Part shown: positions 8,171-16,869 of the stretch, piece after piece
Numbering within the stretch: the first letter of the stretch is position 1
Layout of the letters: every line of letters begins with the position of its first letter
NCBI GenBank assembly: GCA_029256725.1
Contig: JAQSXJ010000042.1
Coordinates: 1-44,642, forward strand
Length of the DNA: 44,642 nt
Source of the DNA: Anaerocolumna sp.
GTDB taxonomy: Bacteria > Bacillota > Clostridia > Lachnospirales > Lachnospiraceae
Direction of reading: 5' to 3'
Made by a program: the position numbers and the translations under genes
The notes under the pieces: generated by a model
Told to the model about the DNA's origin: nothing
Seen by the model: the letters and a program-made list of their open reading frames with translations, nothing else
Databases searched by the model: none

Positions 8171-9547
8171 TTAATACTGGCTTCCGTCGTAAGCATCCTG
8201 AATAAACTGCATGTACTCTTTGGCTGTCATATCACCGTTAATTAATGTCTGAACATAATCCTGTGCAACAGTTGAAGTCTCACTGTTCATACCAGCTTCA
8301 TACCAGGTTGTTGCCTTTGTAACTTTGCCTAATTCATCTGCTACAATTTTAGAATAGGAGCTTAAATCTCCAGCTACATCGTATTTATAACCTTTAACTG
8401 CACCAAACTGTGTCATAGCTTCGTTACCAAGATTCTGTACCATATATTTAAGCCAGCCTGCAGTTCCTTCATCGTACTTATCCTGTGCAAGTGCAAGGAT
8501 ATTTCCACAGTTCATGGAATATTCAGTAATAGGACTGATAGACTCATCAACTACAGGAATATTAAAGAATCCGATACCATCTGCACCTGCAGGGTTAGTA
8601 TCTGCTGTAAGAGCTTCTGTAAACCAGCTGCCGTTATAGAAGATAGCCGCTTTGCCGGATAAGAGCATATTACCTGCTGTATTCTGGTCAACGGTTGTGA
8701 TACCTTCGCCAAAATAACCTTTTACTGCAAGATCCTGCAGCTTCTGTGCTGCTGCTACATAACCGTCATCTGTGTATTTTGCTGTGCCATCGGCAGCTTT
8801 CTTCATTGCATCGCCGCCCATGCTGCGTACAACATAAGAATTTACTAAACGTGTAAGAGGCCATTTGTCAGCACCACCTGCAGTCAGAGGCTGAATACCA
8901 GCTTCCTGTAACTTTGCACATACAGCTTCAAAGTCTTCCCATGTGGTAGGCACTTCTACACCTGCCTGCTCAAAGAGAGCTTTGTTATACCAGAAACCTT
9001 CAACGTTCATACCAAGAGGAAGATCATATAAATCATCTGTACCGGATAAGGTCTTTAAGAGTGAAACAGCACCTTCATCCATCATATCAGAAACGCCAAG
9101 CTCTTCTAAGGCTTTACTGATATTTACAAGCTTGCCATTGTCAATGAGGTCCACAATGGGCTTACCGGATTCATAAACGAATACATCGGGCAAATCATCG
9201 GAAGCCACCAGTGTAGCAATTTTTTGTTTTAAATTATCAGAGGAAACAAGTTCAAACTCATATTGAAAGTTTGGATTAACCTCTGCAATATATTTCTTCG
9301 TTAAATCAGTTATTAATTTACCGTTATCTTTATCTTCCGCCCAAATAGATAAAATCTTAATGGTCTTAGCAGGTTGTGCATCACCGGTCTCAGATTCTCC
9401 GGTTTTTGCTGTATCTGTATCTTTGCTTGTATCTTCTGTCTTATTTCCGCTGTTTGAACCAGCGTTTTCCGCTTTGTTGCCACATCCAGATACCATTGCC
9501 ATTACCATTACTGCTGCCAATATTACAGCTAATAAACGTCTTTTCAT
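8171..9547 (-). CDS. Sugar-binding lipoprotein of CUT1 ABC transporter
   Basis: A 458-residue extracellular solute-binding protein, family 1. The N-terminus MKRRLLAVILAAVMVMAMVSGC is a lipoprotein signal with lipobox VSGC and the lipidated cysteine at position 22, followed by a low-complexity linker rich in Asn, Ser, Thr, Asp and Glu. The mature domain starts around KTIKILSIWAEDKDNGK and contains the usual ATTWYEAGM and TAKEYMQ segments near the C-terminus. The start is preceded by a GGGGG ribosome site. It lies downstream of the YesMN pair and upstream of the permeases, so it should deliver the locus-specific oligosaccharide to them. The ligand cannot be predicted from sequence. Confidence 0.94.
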   Translation of the reverse strand: MKRRLLAVILAAVMVMAMVSGCGNKAENAGSNSGNKTEDTSKDTDTAKTGESETGDAQPAKTIKILSIWAEDKDNGKLITDLTKKYIAEVNPNFQYEFELVSSDNLKQKIATLVASDDLPDVFVYESGKPIVDLIDNGKLVNISKALEELGVSDMMDEGAVSLLKTLSGTDDLYDLPLGMNVEGFWYNKALFEQAGVEVPTTWEDFEAVCAKLQEAGIQPLTAGGADKWPLTRLVNSYVVRSMGGDAMKKAADGTAKYTDDGYVAAAQKLQDLAVKGYFGEGITTVDQNTAGNMLLSGKAAIFYNGSWFTEALTADTNPAGADGIGFFNIPVVDESISPITEYSMNCGNILALAQDKYDEGTAGWLKYMVQNLGNEAMTQFGAVKGYKYDVAGDLSSYSKIVADELGKVTKATTWYEAGMNSETSTVAQDYVQTLINGDMTAKEYMQFIQDAYDGSQY

Positions 9548-9723
9548 GTCGTTAGACCCCCTGTAATCAAAATCCTTCTTGAGTTTTGTTTAAATCTTAT
9601 AGAATTTTCCGGAATTCACTCTATATGTATACAATATCACAAATCAGATTCTTTTCTAGTCACATATTTCTTATAAAATGTATACTTTTTTTATATTTCT
9701 ATAATTTTAGTATAATATTTTAA

Positions 9724-10794
9724 CTATTTCTTACGGATAGATCCTTTTAATTCATTGGGTTTTTTACCGGTATGTTTCTTAAAAATACTGCAAAAATAAT
9801 GATAATCATTGTACCCAACCATTTCACTTACCTGGGTAACCTTAAAACCTTCCGCAAGTAAATCTCTGGCGTGATTTATACGTAACTGGGTCAGATATTT
9901 GATATAGGTCATGCCAACCTCTTCTTTAAAGAGAATACTAAGATAAGCAGGATTCATATTGACCATATCCGCCAATTCATTGAGACCGATATTCTCATTG
10001 TACTTCTCCTGAATAATAGCAAGCAGCTTTAATATAATCCGGTGATTGCTGCCGGATTTGACCGCTTCCATTTTTTCTGCTATCTTACCGGTAATATCTC
10101 TTACATACTCATCGACTTCTGCGTAAGAAGAAAGTACTTCCACTTCCTTGTAGGAGGCCATATCCTCCAGTTCATACTGCCTTTTCTGTTCCAGAAATAT
10201 TCCGTTCGCTACACAGAGGAATTTATAACATTCCCGTTTATACACAGCAAGAGTATAACTCTGAGAAGCCAATACCTCTAAGATTTTTTCTGTCTGAATC
10301 TTGATTTCACCTGCCGATTCATTCATAATGCCTTTGATCAGCCTGTCCACGAACCCGTTAAACAACTGCATTCCCTCGCTCTGATAGCCTTCTTTTCGCT
10401 CTAAAGCTTCTTCCTCTTTCGTAAGCAATTCCTTTTCAATCCGGTTTAAGACCTCTGTAATTTTTTCTATGGTTATAGGTTTATCCAGATAGCCTTTTAC
10501 TCCCAGAGAAAGTGCCCTCTTTGCATATTCAAATTCACTGTATCCGCTGATAACGATAAAGGAGGTCTTTGGTGTAAATTCTTTTGCCTCCTCTATTAGA
10601 GACAACCCGTCAAGCCCCGGTATACGAATATCAGTAATTACAACATCGGGTTTCGTCTGCCGTATCACTTCCAAAGCCTTAATACCGTCATATGCAAATC
10701 CCACAATTTCATAATTCAATTTCTCACGATTTATCATTGCTTTAATCCCTTCTACAACAATAAACTCGTCATCAATCACCACCATACTATACAC
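9724..10794 (-). CDS. YesN-type response regulator with AraC HTH output
   Basis: A 356-residue response regulator. The receiver domain (about 1-120) has acidic residues in VVIDDE, phospho-acceptor Asp in VVITDIRIPGLDG and the switch Lys in YLDKPIT. A middle helical region leads to two AraC-type helix-turn-helix motifs in the last 100 residues, ending with VSEMVGYNDYHYFCSIFKKHTGKKP. The start is a GTG at 10794, with AAAGGAGG eight bases upstream; the ATG three codons later is too far from it. It overlaps the kinase gene by eight bases. Such YesMN pairs usually switch on the adjacent sugar transporter, so the lipoprotein gene 176 bases downstream is a likely target. Confidence 0.94.
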   Translation of the reverse strand: MYSMVVIDDEFIVVEGIKAMINREKLNYEIVGFAYDGIKALEVIRQTKPDVVITDIRIPGLDGLSLIEEAKEFTPKTSFIVISGYSEFEYAKRALSLGVKGYLDKPITIEKITEVLNRIEKELLTKEEEALERKEGYQSEGMQLFNGFVDRLIKGIMNESAGEIKIQTEKILEVLASQSYTLAVYKRECYKFLCVANGIFLEQKRQYELEDMASYKEVEVLSSYAEVDEYVRDITGKIAEKMEAVKSGSNHRIILKLLAIIQEKYNENIGLNELADMVNMNPAYLSILFKEEVGMTYIKYLTQLRINHARDLLAEGFKVTQVSEMVGYNDYHYFCSIFKKHTGKKPNELKGSIRKK

Positions 10795-12556
10795 TAATAT
10801 TACCTCCTTTGCTTAAAACAGGAACAACGATTGTAACCCTTGTTCCAACACCAGGCTTACTCTCAAAGGATACCCCATACTCTTCTCCGTAAAACAGCCT
10901 GATCCGTTCCTTCACATTGTTTACTCCATAACCTTTTTCCAGTACCGAAAGATCTTCTATGCCTACCCCATTATCACTAATGGTAAAGTATAGCCTGTCC
11001 TCAATTTGCTTGCCTTTAATTGCAATAGTACCTTTTCCGATCTTTGCCTCAAGCCCGTGATACATTGCATTCTCAACAAAGGGCTGAATGATAAAAGTGA
11101 TTATCTTCAACTCCTCTACCCCTTCAAAATCCAGTTTAAGCTCAAAACGATCATTGTAACGCATATTCTGTATCAGCATATATTCCTGTATTCTTTTAGC
11201 CTCATCCCTGACAGTTATGGTATTGTCACCTTTGTTAAGGCTTAATTTGAAGGTATTGGACAAAGCTGATACCATCCTGGCGATATCATCCTCCTGCTTA
11301 ATAATAGCCATAAAATACAAGGAATCCAGGGTATTATAGAGAAAATGAGGATTAATCTGAGCCTGAAGCAACAGCAGTTCGGCTTCTTTCTCATTTAATT
11401 CCGCGGATAATAAACGTTCTCTGAGCTCTAGATTATTATTTACCATCTCTTTAAATTTGTTTCCAATTTCACCGATTTCACTGTTGTCAAATTCCTCTTC
11501 TATATGTCTGTTCCCTTCCCCTACTTCTTTGATGGTCTTTTCCAGCTTATTAAGGGGTTTGCTGATTCTGTTGGAGAATAGTCGTGAGAAATAAATACTA
11601 AAGAGAATCAATATAAAAAATACCAGCAGGATTATCTGACCGATATACAAACTATCGCTGCGGAGTTCCTTTAGCTCTATAACATTTACCGCCATCCAGC
11701 CGGTGGATTCATTTAAATAACTGCTGAACAGATATTTCCCCCTATGGTTACCGCTGATATAATCTTTTAGAATGGCAGCTTTTGCCCCCATATCTCCATT
11801 GAAATAAACGCCAGGATAGATACTGTCTTCATCAATTATCATATAACGGTTTGTGGAATAACCTTCCTTTAGGGTTCCGAAAGCTCTGTCTAACAGTTTT
11901 TTATCAATATTTACTATCATAAAACCCATGGATTTACTGTTCTTGGTATTAATAAGATTTTTTACATAGGATATGGTATCTCCTTCCAGGTCAGGAATCA
12001 GCACATTATAGCCATAGAATACTTCCTTTCCTTTCGCTTTTCTGGCCTGGGTCACCCATTCCTCTTCCAGGATATTGTCATTGGAATAGTATTTTTTGTA
12101 GTAATCAGATGGGATTCCTCCCTTAGAATAAAATAATATATTGCCTTTTTCGTTAACGATAGTAACACCTTCTATCAGAGGGTCATGAGAGGCAAAATCG
12201 CCAATCGCGCGATTGATGGTAAGGCTGTTTATACTGGAAAAGTATCTTCCGCTCTTGTTGTTTTCATTATCTGCAATAGCTTTAATAAAGTTATGATTAA
12301 CCAGGAGGCTTCGCCCCTGCTCGATGATACTGCTAAGCTGAATATCAATGATATTGCTGGAGACCTGCAGGTTATAAGTATGAGCATATCTGTAATTATT
12401 CTGGATAGTTACTCTCGACACATTGTAGACGGTAACTCCAAGAATAGCTGCAGAAAGCATAGAACCGACAAGCATGGCAAATAGAATCTGATCCTTTATT
12501 TTCAGCTGTTTTATAAACCTCATAAGTCTTCTGACCTTCCCCTTAAACCCTGTCAT
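10787..12556 (-). CDS. YesM-type sensor histidine kinase
   Basis: A membrane sensor kinase of about 590 residues. A first transmembrane helix near the N-terminus (QILFAMLVGSMLSAAILG) precedes an extracellular sensing region of about 250 residues, a second helix (IGQIILLVFFILILFSIYF), a HAMP domain, the His_kinase motif QINPHFLYNTLDSLYFMA with the phospho-accepting His, and an ATPase domain with FVENAMYHGLE and ISDNGVGIE. The start is uncertain. The ATG at 12556 with AGGGG eight bases upstream is used; a TTG at 12676 and an ATG at 12523 are alternatives, and the extra N-terminal 40 residues of the longest form look unlike kinase sequence. It overlaps the response regulator gene. Confidence 0.9.
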   Translation of the reverse strand: MTGFKGKVRRLMRFIKQLKIKDQILFAMLVGSMLSAAILGVTVYNVSRVTIQNNYRYAHTYNLQVSSNIIDIQLSSIIEQGRSLLVNHNFIKAIADNENNKSGRYFSSINSLTINRAIGDFASHDPLIEGVTIVNEKGNILFYSKGGIPSDYYKKYYSNDNILEEEWVTQARKAKGKEVFYGYNVLIPDLEGDTISYVKNLINTKNSKSMGFMIVNIDKKLLDRAFGTLKEGYSTNRYMIIDEDSIYPGVYFNGDMGAKAAILKDYISGNHRGKYLFSSYLNESTGWMAVNVIELKELRSDSLYIGQIILLVFFILILFSIYFSRLFSNRISKPLNKLEKTIKEVGEGNRHIEEEFDNSEIGEIGNKFKEMVNNNLELRERLLSAELNEKEAELLLLQAQINPHFLYNTLDSLYFMAIIKQEDDIARMVSALSNTFKLSLNKGDNTITVRDEAKRIQEYMLIQNMRYNDRFELKLDFEGVEELKIITFIIQPFVENAMYHGLEAKIGKGTIAIKGKQIEDRLYFTISDNGVGIEDLSVLEKGYGVNNVKERIRLFYGEEYGVSFESKPGVGTRVTIVVPVLSKGGNISV

Positions 12557-12700
12557 AGCTTTGACCCCTGTTAACATCATAGTTTCTTTTAGTCGTTGTT
12601 TGCGATTTCTCGGACTTGCTGGCCCTGTTGTAATTTGTATTATGTCCGCCTTATCTAATTCCTCAAATTTTAGCAACTATTTAAACCCCATTCAGTTGTG

Positions 12701-12729
12701 ATAGTATTACATTTATGCATAAGTGTCAA
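12701..12729 (-). promoter_or_regulatory. Sigma-A promoter of the YesMN operon
   Basis: On the minus strand TTGACA (12729-12724) and TACTAT (12706-12701) are separated by exactly 17 bases. Transcription would begin near 12694. This is the clearest consensus promoter of the minus-strand locus. Confidence 0.75.
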
Positions 12730-12783
12730 CAGATTATGTGTTTTTTTATAGATAAATGTAACTTTTTGATATTTCTTGTCTAA

Positions 12784-12836
12784 TTTGAAAAAGATATGCC
12801 ATATATAAATTGTGAATCATACAATTTATATATGGC
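12784..12836 (-). terminator. Terminator after the LacI gene
   Basis: A perfect 16-bp stem, GCCATATATAAATTGT at 12798-12813 with its complement at 12821-12836, lies 26 bases after the LacI stop and is followed on the minus strand by ATATCTTTTTC. It would isolate the regulator from the YesMN operon. Confidence 0.75.
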
Positions 12837-12862
12837 ACAATAATATTTTTATGGATAGGGAA

Positions 12863-13855
12863 TTATTTCACGCTGTTTCTCTCAACAAAAGCAGTACATA
12901 CCTGTAACTTAGTACGTACGAAATCATCACCCTTCATCATTTCTATGACTTTTCTTACTGCCATTCTGCCCATCTCCTGCTTCGGAACACGAAGGCTTGT
13001 AAGTCCCGGTGTTGCAATCTCGCTAAAAGGAAGATCATCAAAACCAATTACAGATACATCTTCCGGAATTTTATACCCCTTCTCCTGTAACGCTTTCATG
13101 GCACCTAAAGCAATCATATCATTATCTGCAAAATAAGCAGTTGGCAAGTTTGGGTTACCCTCCAGATATTTAAGCATATCGCGATAAGCCCCGTTCATAG
13201 TAGTATCAAGTTCTACGCAGAATTCTTTCTTATCTTCCAGATCATTTTCAACCAGTGCCGAATGATAACCTGACTGCCTCTGGCGAAATCCCAAAATCCG
13301 GAAGCTCCCCTTAAGGTATCCAATCTGCTTATGTCCTTTATTATATAGATAATTAACAGCCATTCTTGCTGAATCCGCATTATTAATCATGACAGCGTTA
13401 AAATCCATGTCAAAACTCCAATAATCCAGTAAAAGAATAGGGCTGACAGTATTACGGTACAAGTTAAGGTCTTCTGCTTCCAATTCCGTTCCCAGTAATA
13501 TAATAGCCGTCCCCGGCTCATTCACCATCTGTCTGGCCTGCTCTTCATAATCCGGCTGTCTGGCATCAACATTGCCTATAGCCATTTCAAAGCCTGCTTC
13601 ACGGCACTCCTGCTCTATGCCATTTATCAGCAGTGTAAAGAAAGGAGTATCATCAATTATCAGTCCGTTTTTCTTATAAATAAGTAATTTGATCTTGGTA
13701 ATTTCTTCCAAGCCCAAATATCCTATTTCTCTGGCAACGCGGAATATCTCATCGGCAGTCTTTTGATTCACACCTTTTTTCTGATTCAGCGCATTGGAAA
13801 CAGTAGCGGGTGAAAAGCCTGTTATTTCACAAATCTGTTTTATTCCTGGTTTCAA
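12863..13855 (-). CDS. LacI-family transcriptional regulator
   Basis: A 330-residue repressor-type protein. The N-terminal helix-turn-helix (about residues 4-25, GFSPATVSNALNQKKGVNQKT) and hinge are followed by a periplasmic-binding-like sugar-sensing domain with FADNDMIALGAMKAL and VIGFDDLPFSEIATPGLTSLR, standard LacI/GalR blocks. The start is TTG at 13855; an in-frame stop lies just upstream and no other start is possible before the DNA-binding domain. The ribosome site is weak (GGATG). It is divergent from the isomerase operon, and AT-rich operator-like repeats lie between them, so it probably represses both directions until a pathway sugar is present. Confidence 0.92.
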   Translation of the reverse strand: MKPGIKQICEITGFSPATVSNALNQKKGVNQKTADEIFRVAREIGYLGLEEITKIKLLIYKKNGLIIDDTPFFTLLINGIEQECREAGFEMAIGNVDARQPDYEEQARQMVNEPGTAIILLGTELEAEDLNLYRNTVSPILLLDYWSFDMDFNAVMINNADSARMAVNYLYNKGHKQIGYLKGSFRILGFRQRQSGYHSALVENDLEDKKEFCVELDTTMNGAYRDMLKYLEGNPNLPTAYFADNDMIALGAMKALQEKGYKIPEDVSVIGFDDLPFSEIATPGLTSLRVPKQEMGRMAVRKVIEMMKGDDFVRTKLQVCTAFVERNSVK

Positions 13856-13883
13856 TCTGTCACATCCATTCTATTATTATTCT

Positions 13884-13917
13884 AAATATTTTATATAAAC
13901 AATTATATAAAATATTT
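13884..13917. promoter_or_regulatory. Putative operator palindrome in the divergent spacer
   Basis: A 15-bp perfect inverted repeat, AAATATTTTATATAA with its complement across a four-base centre, lies 29 bases before the LacI start. The half-site AAATATTTTAT recurs twice near the promoter of the divergent operon (14220-14230 and 14243-14253). It is a good candidate for autoregulation by the LacI protein, though LacI operators usually have a central CG, which is absent here. Confidence 0.5.
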
Positions 13918-14205
13918 AATATGTATTTTTAGTTTTTATTTGTAAATCTTAGAGAAGAAATACAATCAAACCTCGCTCTGCCATAGACTTTTAAATCACA
14001 GCAAACATATTGATAACACTGGTTGTCCCTTAATTGTCTAATTACCATTCCCCTTACACTTACAGGAGTACTACTTTTCTAATATTAACTGATTATACTT
14101 TAGAAATCAATATAAAATTCAAATTTCCTTATAGACTTTCAGCTTATATTTTTGATTGCTTTTTATATATCATGTGAATAATTTATATTTTTATATAAAA
14201 TGTAC

Positions 14206-14253
14206 TTGAATTTTAATATAAATATTTTATAATATAAGTGTAAATATTTTATT
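14206..14253 (+). promoter_or_regulatory. Promoter of the isomerase/transketolase/kinase operon with operator-like repeats
   Basis: TTGAAT at 14206-14211 and TATAAT at 14228-14233 are 16 bases apart. The sequence TAAATATTTTAT overlaps the -10 region (14219-14230) and is repeated right at the expected start of transcription (14242-14253). The same word forms both arms of the palindrome at 13884-13917. Binding of a repressor here would block initiation. Confidence 0.6.
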
Positions 14254-14497
14254 TGAAATTTTAAATCCAAATCACAAATCACAAAAAGTATCACAGCGCA
14301 GGAAGATTCTGCAACAGAAACTTCCTCACAAAGAAGAACTTGAAATGAGTGCAGGATCCTCATTTCAAGCTTTCTCGAATTATAAACTTTTTTGAATTTA
14401 TTTACGCAGCTGCAAATGTGGCTTCGTATCAGTAAAGCACAGAGATTGTTTTTGTTCAGTATTTATATGCCGCTAAGCGGCAGATGGAGGTTAAGGT
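14254..14497 (+). other. Structured 5' leader of the catabolic operon
   Basis: The predicted transcript has about 255 untranslated bases. It contains AGGAAG ... CTTCCT (14300-14326), the strong stem CTTGAAATGAG (14339-14349) with CTCATTTCAAG (14359-14369), and TGCCGC-TAA-GCGGCA at 14468-14482 ending three bases before the ribosome site GGAGG (14486-14490). No known riboswitch class was recognised. Rest of the divergent spacer (13918-14205) is AT-rich without recognisable features. Confidence 0.4.
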
Positions 14498-15904
14498 ATG
14501 AAGAAGGTAAGATTAGGCTTTGCTCCGACCAGAAGAAGTATTTTTAGCGCACCGGACGCAATCAAGTATGCCAATTTAACAAGAAAAAGATTAACAGCAC
14601 TGGGTGTTGAATTTGTTGATATTACAGATATCAACGAAGAGGGATTATTCTACGATGAACTGGACAGAGAGAAAATAGCAGAGAAATTCAGAAAAGAGAA
14701 AATTGACGGTCTTTTCTTTCCACACTGTAATTTCGGTACAGAATACGTTGTAGCAAGGTTAGCAAAAGAATTAAATGTTCCAGTGCTATTGTGGGGTCCC
14801 AGAGACGAACGGCCGGATGAGAAGGGTATTCGTTTAAGAGACAGTCAGTGCGGATTATTTGCAACCGGTAAAGTATTAAGAAGATTTCAGGTTCCCTTTA
14901 CCTATCTGACCAACTGCCGGTTAGAGGATGCAGAATTTGAAAAAGGAATTAATAACTTCCTTGCAGTTTGTAATGTTGTTAAGACCTTCCGCCATACAAG
15001 AATCTTACAGATTGCTCCCAGACCTTTTGATTTCTGGTCTACTATGTGCAATGAAGGTGAATTGCTGGAGCGTTTCAACATACAGCTCTCCCCTATTCCC
15101 ATGCCTGAACTGACCGCAGCTGTCAGAAAAGCAAAAGAAGAGAAAGAGGACGTAGCCGCTGTAGTTAAATACTGCAGAGAAAATATGAACATAAAGATCA
15201 AAGACGAAGAACTGGAAAGTGTTGCCGCACTGAAAATAGCCATGAAGAAACTGGCTGACAGCTATGGCTGTAATGCCATTGCCATTCAGTGCTGGAATGC
15301 CCTTCAGAGTGAAATCGGAATTATGCCCTGTGCTGCCAATTCACTCCTTAACCAGGAAGGCATCCCGGTAGTCTGTGAGACGGATATTCATGGTGCAATT
15401 ACCTCTCTGTTGGTAGAAGCGTCAACCCTTGACGATACCAGAAGTTTCTTTGCCGACTGGACGGTAAGACATCCCGACAACGAGAACGGCGAATTATTAC
15501 AACACTGCGGACCTTGGCCAATCTCAGTTGCAAAGGAAAAACCCACCATCGGTTATCCTCTTGCCTTTACTCATCCGGGTGCTGTAGAAGCTGAAGCGAA
15601 ACACGGCAATATGACTCTGTGTCGTTTCGATGGAGACAACGGAGAATATTCCTTACTCCTTGGTCATGCAAAAGGTATTGAAGGACCATATACCAAAGGA
15701 ACCTATGTATGGGTGGAAGTAGAGAACTTAAACCGCCTGGAGGAAAAACTGGTTTACGGGCCTTATATTCACCACTGTGTCGGTATACATAAAGATGTTG
15801 TACCTGTTCTTTATGAAGCATGTAAATATATTAATGTAACACCGGACCTTTATGATCCCATTGAAGAAGAAGTAAAAGCAAGCATCCGCGGAGAAATTAG
15901 GTAG
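14498..15904 (+). CDS. L-fucose/L-arabinose isomerase-family protein (aldose-ketose isomerase)
   Basis: A 468-residue cytoplasmic protein of the FucI/AraA superfamily. The N-terminal half has the Rossmann-like opening VRLGFAPTRR; the central part holds IAIQCWNALQ and VVCETDIHGAITSLL, in which E294 and D296 fit the metal-binding acids of this superfamily; H336 in HCGPW and late His residues are further ligand candidates. It should isomerise an aldose to a ketose with a divalent metal. The start has GGAGG seven bases upstream. It is the first gene of an operon with a split transketolase and an FGGY kinase, so its ketose product is probably phosphorylated and then cleaved by the transketolase. 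D-apiose is a plausible substrate by context; fucose or arabinose would need an aldolase or epimerase, and neither is present. Confidence 0.82.
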   Translation: MKKVRLGFAPTRRSIFSAPDAIKYANLTRKRLTALGVEFVDITDINEEGLFYDELDREKIAEKFRKEKIDGLFFPHCNFGTEYVVARLAKELNVPVLLWGPRDERPDEKGIRLRDSQCGLFATGKVLRRFQVPFTYLTNCRLEDAEFEKGINNFLAVCNVVKTFRHTRILQIAPRPFDFWSTMCNEGELLERFNIQLSPIPMPELTAAVRKAKEEKEDVAAVVKYCRENMNIKIKDEELESVAALKIAMKKLADSYGCNAIAIQCWNALQSEIGIMPCAANSLLNQEGIPVVCETDIHGAITSLLVEASTLDDTRSFFADWTVRHPDNENGELLQHCGPWPISVAKEKPTIGYPLAFTHPGAVEAEAKHGNMTLCRFDGDNGEYSLLLGHAKGIEGPYTKGTYVWVEVENLNRLEEKLVYGPYIHHCVGIHKDVVPVLYEACKYINVTPDLYDPIEEEVKASIRGEIR

Positions 15905-15963
15905 TCTTTAAGAACTACCCTTTCAGACACAAAAAATAACGTGCAATGATAGAACATTTTCAC

Positions 15964-16011
15964 TTCGATAGAAGTTAAATTGCTGCTTTTAGCCTTATAA
16001 CTTCTATCGAA
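15964..16011. repeat. 14-bp inverted repeat between isomerase and transketolase genes
   Basis: TTCGATAGAAGTTA (15964-15977) is perfectly complementary to 15998-16011 across a 20-base loop. The following bases are ATTAAAG, not a T-run, so it looks more like an intercistronic mRNA-stability or processing element than a full terminator. Confidence 0.5.
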
Positions 16012-16016
16012 TTAAA

Positions 16017-16030
16017 GCCGACATAACGGC
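16017..16030 (+). promoter_or_regulatory. Small hairpin before the transketolase ribosome site
   Basis: GCCG-ACATAA-CGGC lies just upstream of the ribosome site TGAGG and the ATG at 16048, echoing the hairpin placed before the isomerase gene. Confidence 0.35.
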
Positions 16031-16047
16031 GGATTGTGAGGTACTAA

Positions 16048-16869
16048 ATGAATTTAACACAGAAATCCTTTCAGCTTAGAAAAGATGTACTGGATATGAT
16101 TTACCGTGCAGGAACCGGACATATGGGCGGGGACTTTTCGGTAATGGATATCCTTGTAACCCTTTATTATAAGCAAATGAATATATCACCCGAACTAGCA
16201 GAGAACCCTTTAAGAGATTATTTTATTCTCAGCAAAGGCCACTCCGTAGAATCTCTCTACGCAGTACTAGCCGACAGAGGTTTCTTTCCAAAAGCAGATT
16301 TACTCTCCTACTCCCAGTTTGGCAGTAAGTACATAGGTCATCCCAATAACAAGATCAATGGAATAGAGATGAATTCCGGCTCCTTAGGTCACGGTCTTTC
16401 CGTCTGTGTCGGTATTGCCTTAGGTGTGCAGAAATCCGGCGGCAGCAACCGTGTATATACGGTAATGGGTGACGGTGAACTGGCAGAAGGTTCTGTTTGG
16501 GAAGGTGCTATGGCAGGAGGTCATTACAAATTGGATAATCTTTGCGCGGTAGTTGACCGTAACCGCCTGCAGATCTCCGGAAGCACGGAAAAAGTTATGT
16601 CTCAGGATTCCCAGGATTTAAGATGGGAAAGCTTTGGCTGGCATGTAATCCATGCAATCGGTAACGACATTACAGCTCTTGACAGCGCCTTTGAAGAAGC
16701 CAGAAATACCAAAGGCAGACCTACAGTAATTATTGCAGATACCATTAAAGGCTACGGGGTATCTTTTATGGAGAACAGTCCTGCTTGGCATCATAAGGTT
16801 CCCACCGCCGATGAGTATGAAAAAGCAATAGCAGAATTAGCAGCAAAGGAGGCCAAAGCAAATGAATAA
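16048..16869 (+). CDS. Transketolase, N-terminal (thiamine diphosphate-binding) subunit
   Basis: A 273-residue protein equal to the first third of a full transketolase. It shows H25 in GTGHMGGDFS, LSKGHSVESLYA (about 62-73), SGSLGHGLSVCVGIALG (110-126), and the diphosphate/magnesium motif GDGELAEG starting at 141 with N172 in DRNRLQ. The cofactor is thiamine diphosphate. It overlaps the C-terminal subunit gene by eight bases, as expected for a two-subunit enzyme. Split transketolases with a dedicated kinase occur in specialised sugar routes, for example AptA/AptB acting on apulose 4-phosphate; this pair is probably such an enzyme and not the housekeeping transketolase. Substrate assignment is inference. 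Confidence 0.9.
   Translation: MNLTQKSFQLRKDVLDMIYRAGTGHMGGDFSVMDILVTLYYKQMNISPELAENPLRDYFILSKGHSVESLYAVLADRGFFPKADLLSYSQFGSKYIGHPNNKINGIEMNSGSLGHGLSVCVGIALGVQKSGGSNRVYTVMGDGELAEGSVWEGAMAGGHYKLDNLCAVVDRNRLQISGSTEKVMSQDSQDLRWESFGWHVIHAIGNDITALDSAFEEARNTKGRPTVIIADTIKGYGVSFMENSPAWHHKVPTADEYEKAIAELAAKEAKANE

Noticed and set aside
14163..14363. Small minus-strand gene in the LacI/isomerase spacer
   Set aside because: It covers the promoter and leader of the divergent operon and its translation is an AT-rich, isoleucine/tyrosine-rich string without features.
14254..14497. Known riboswitch in the isomerase leader
   Set aside because: Stems are present but no conserved core of a known class could be matched by eye.
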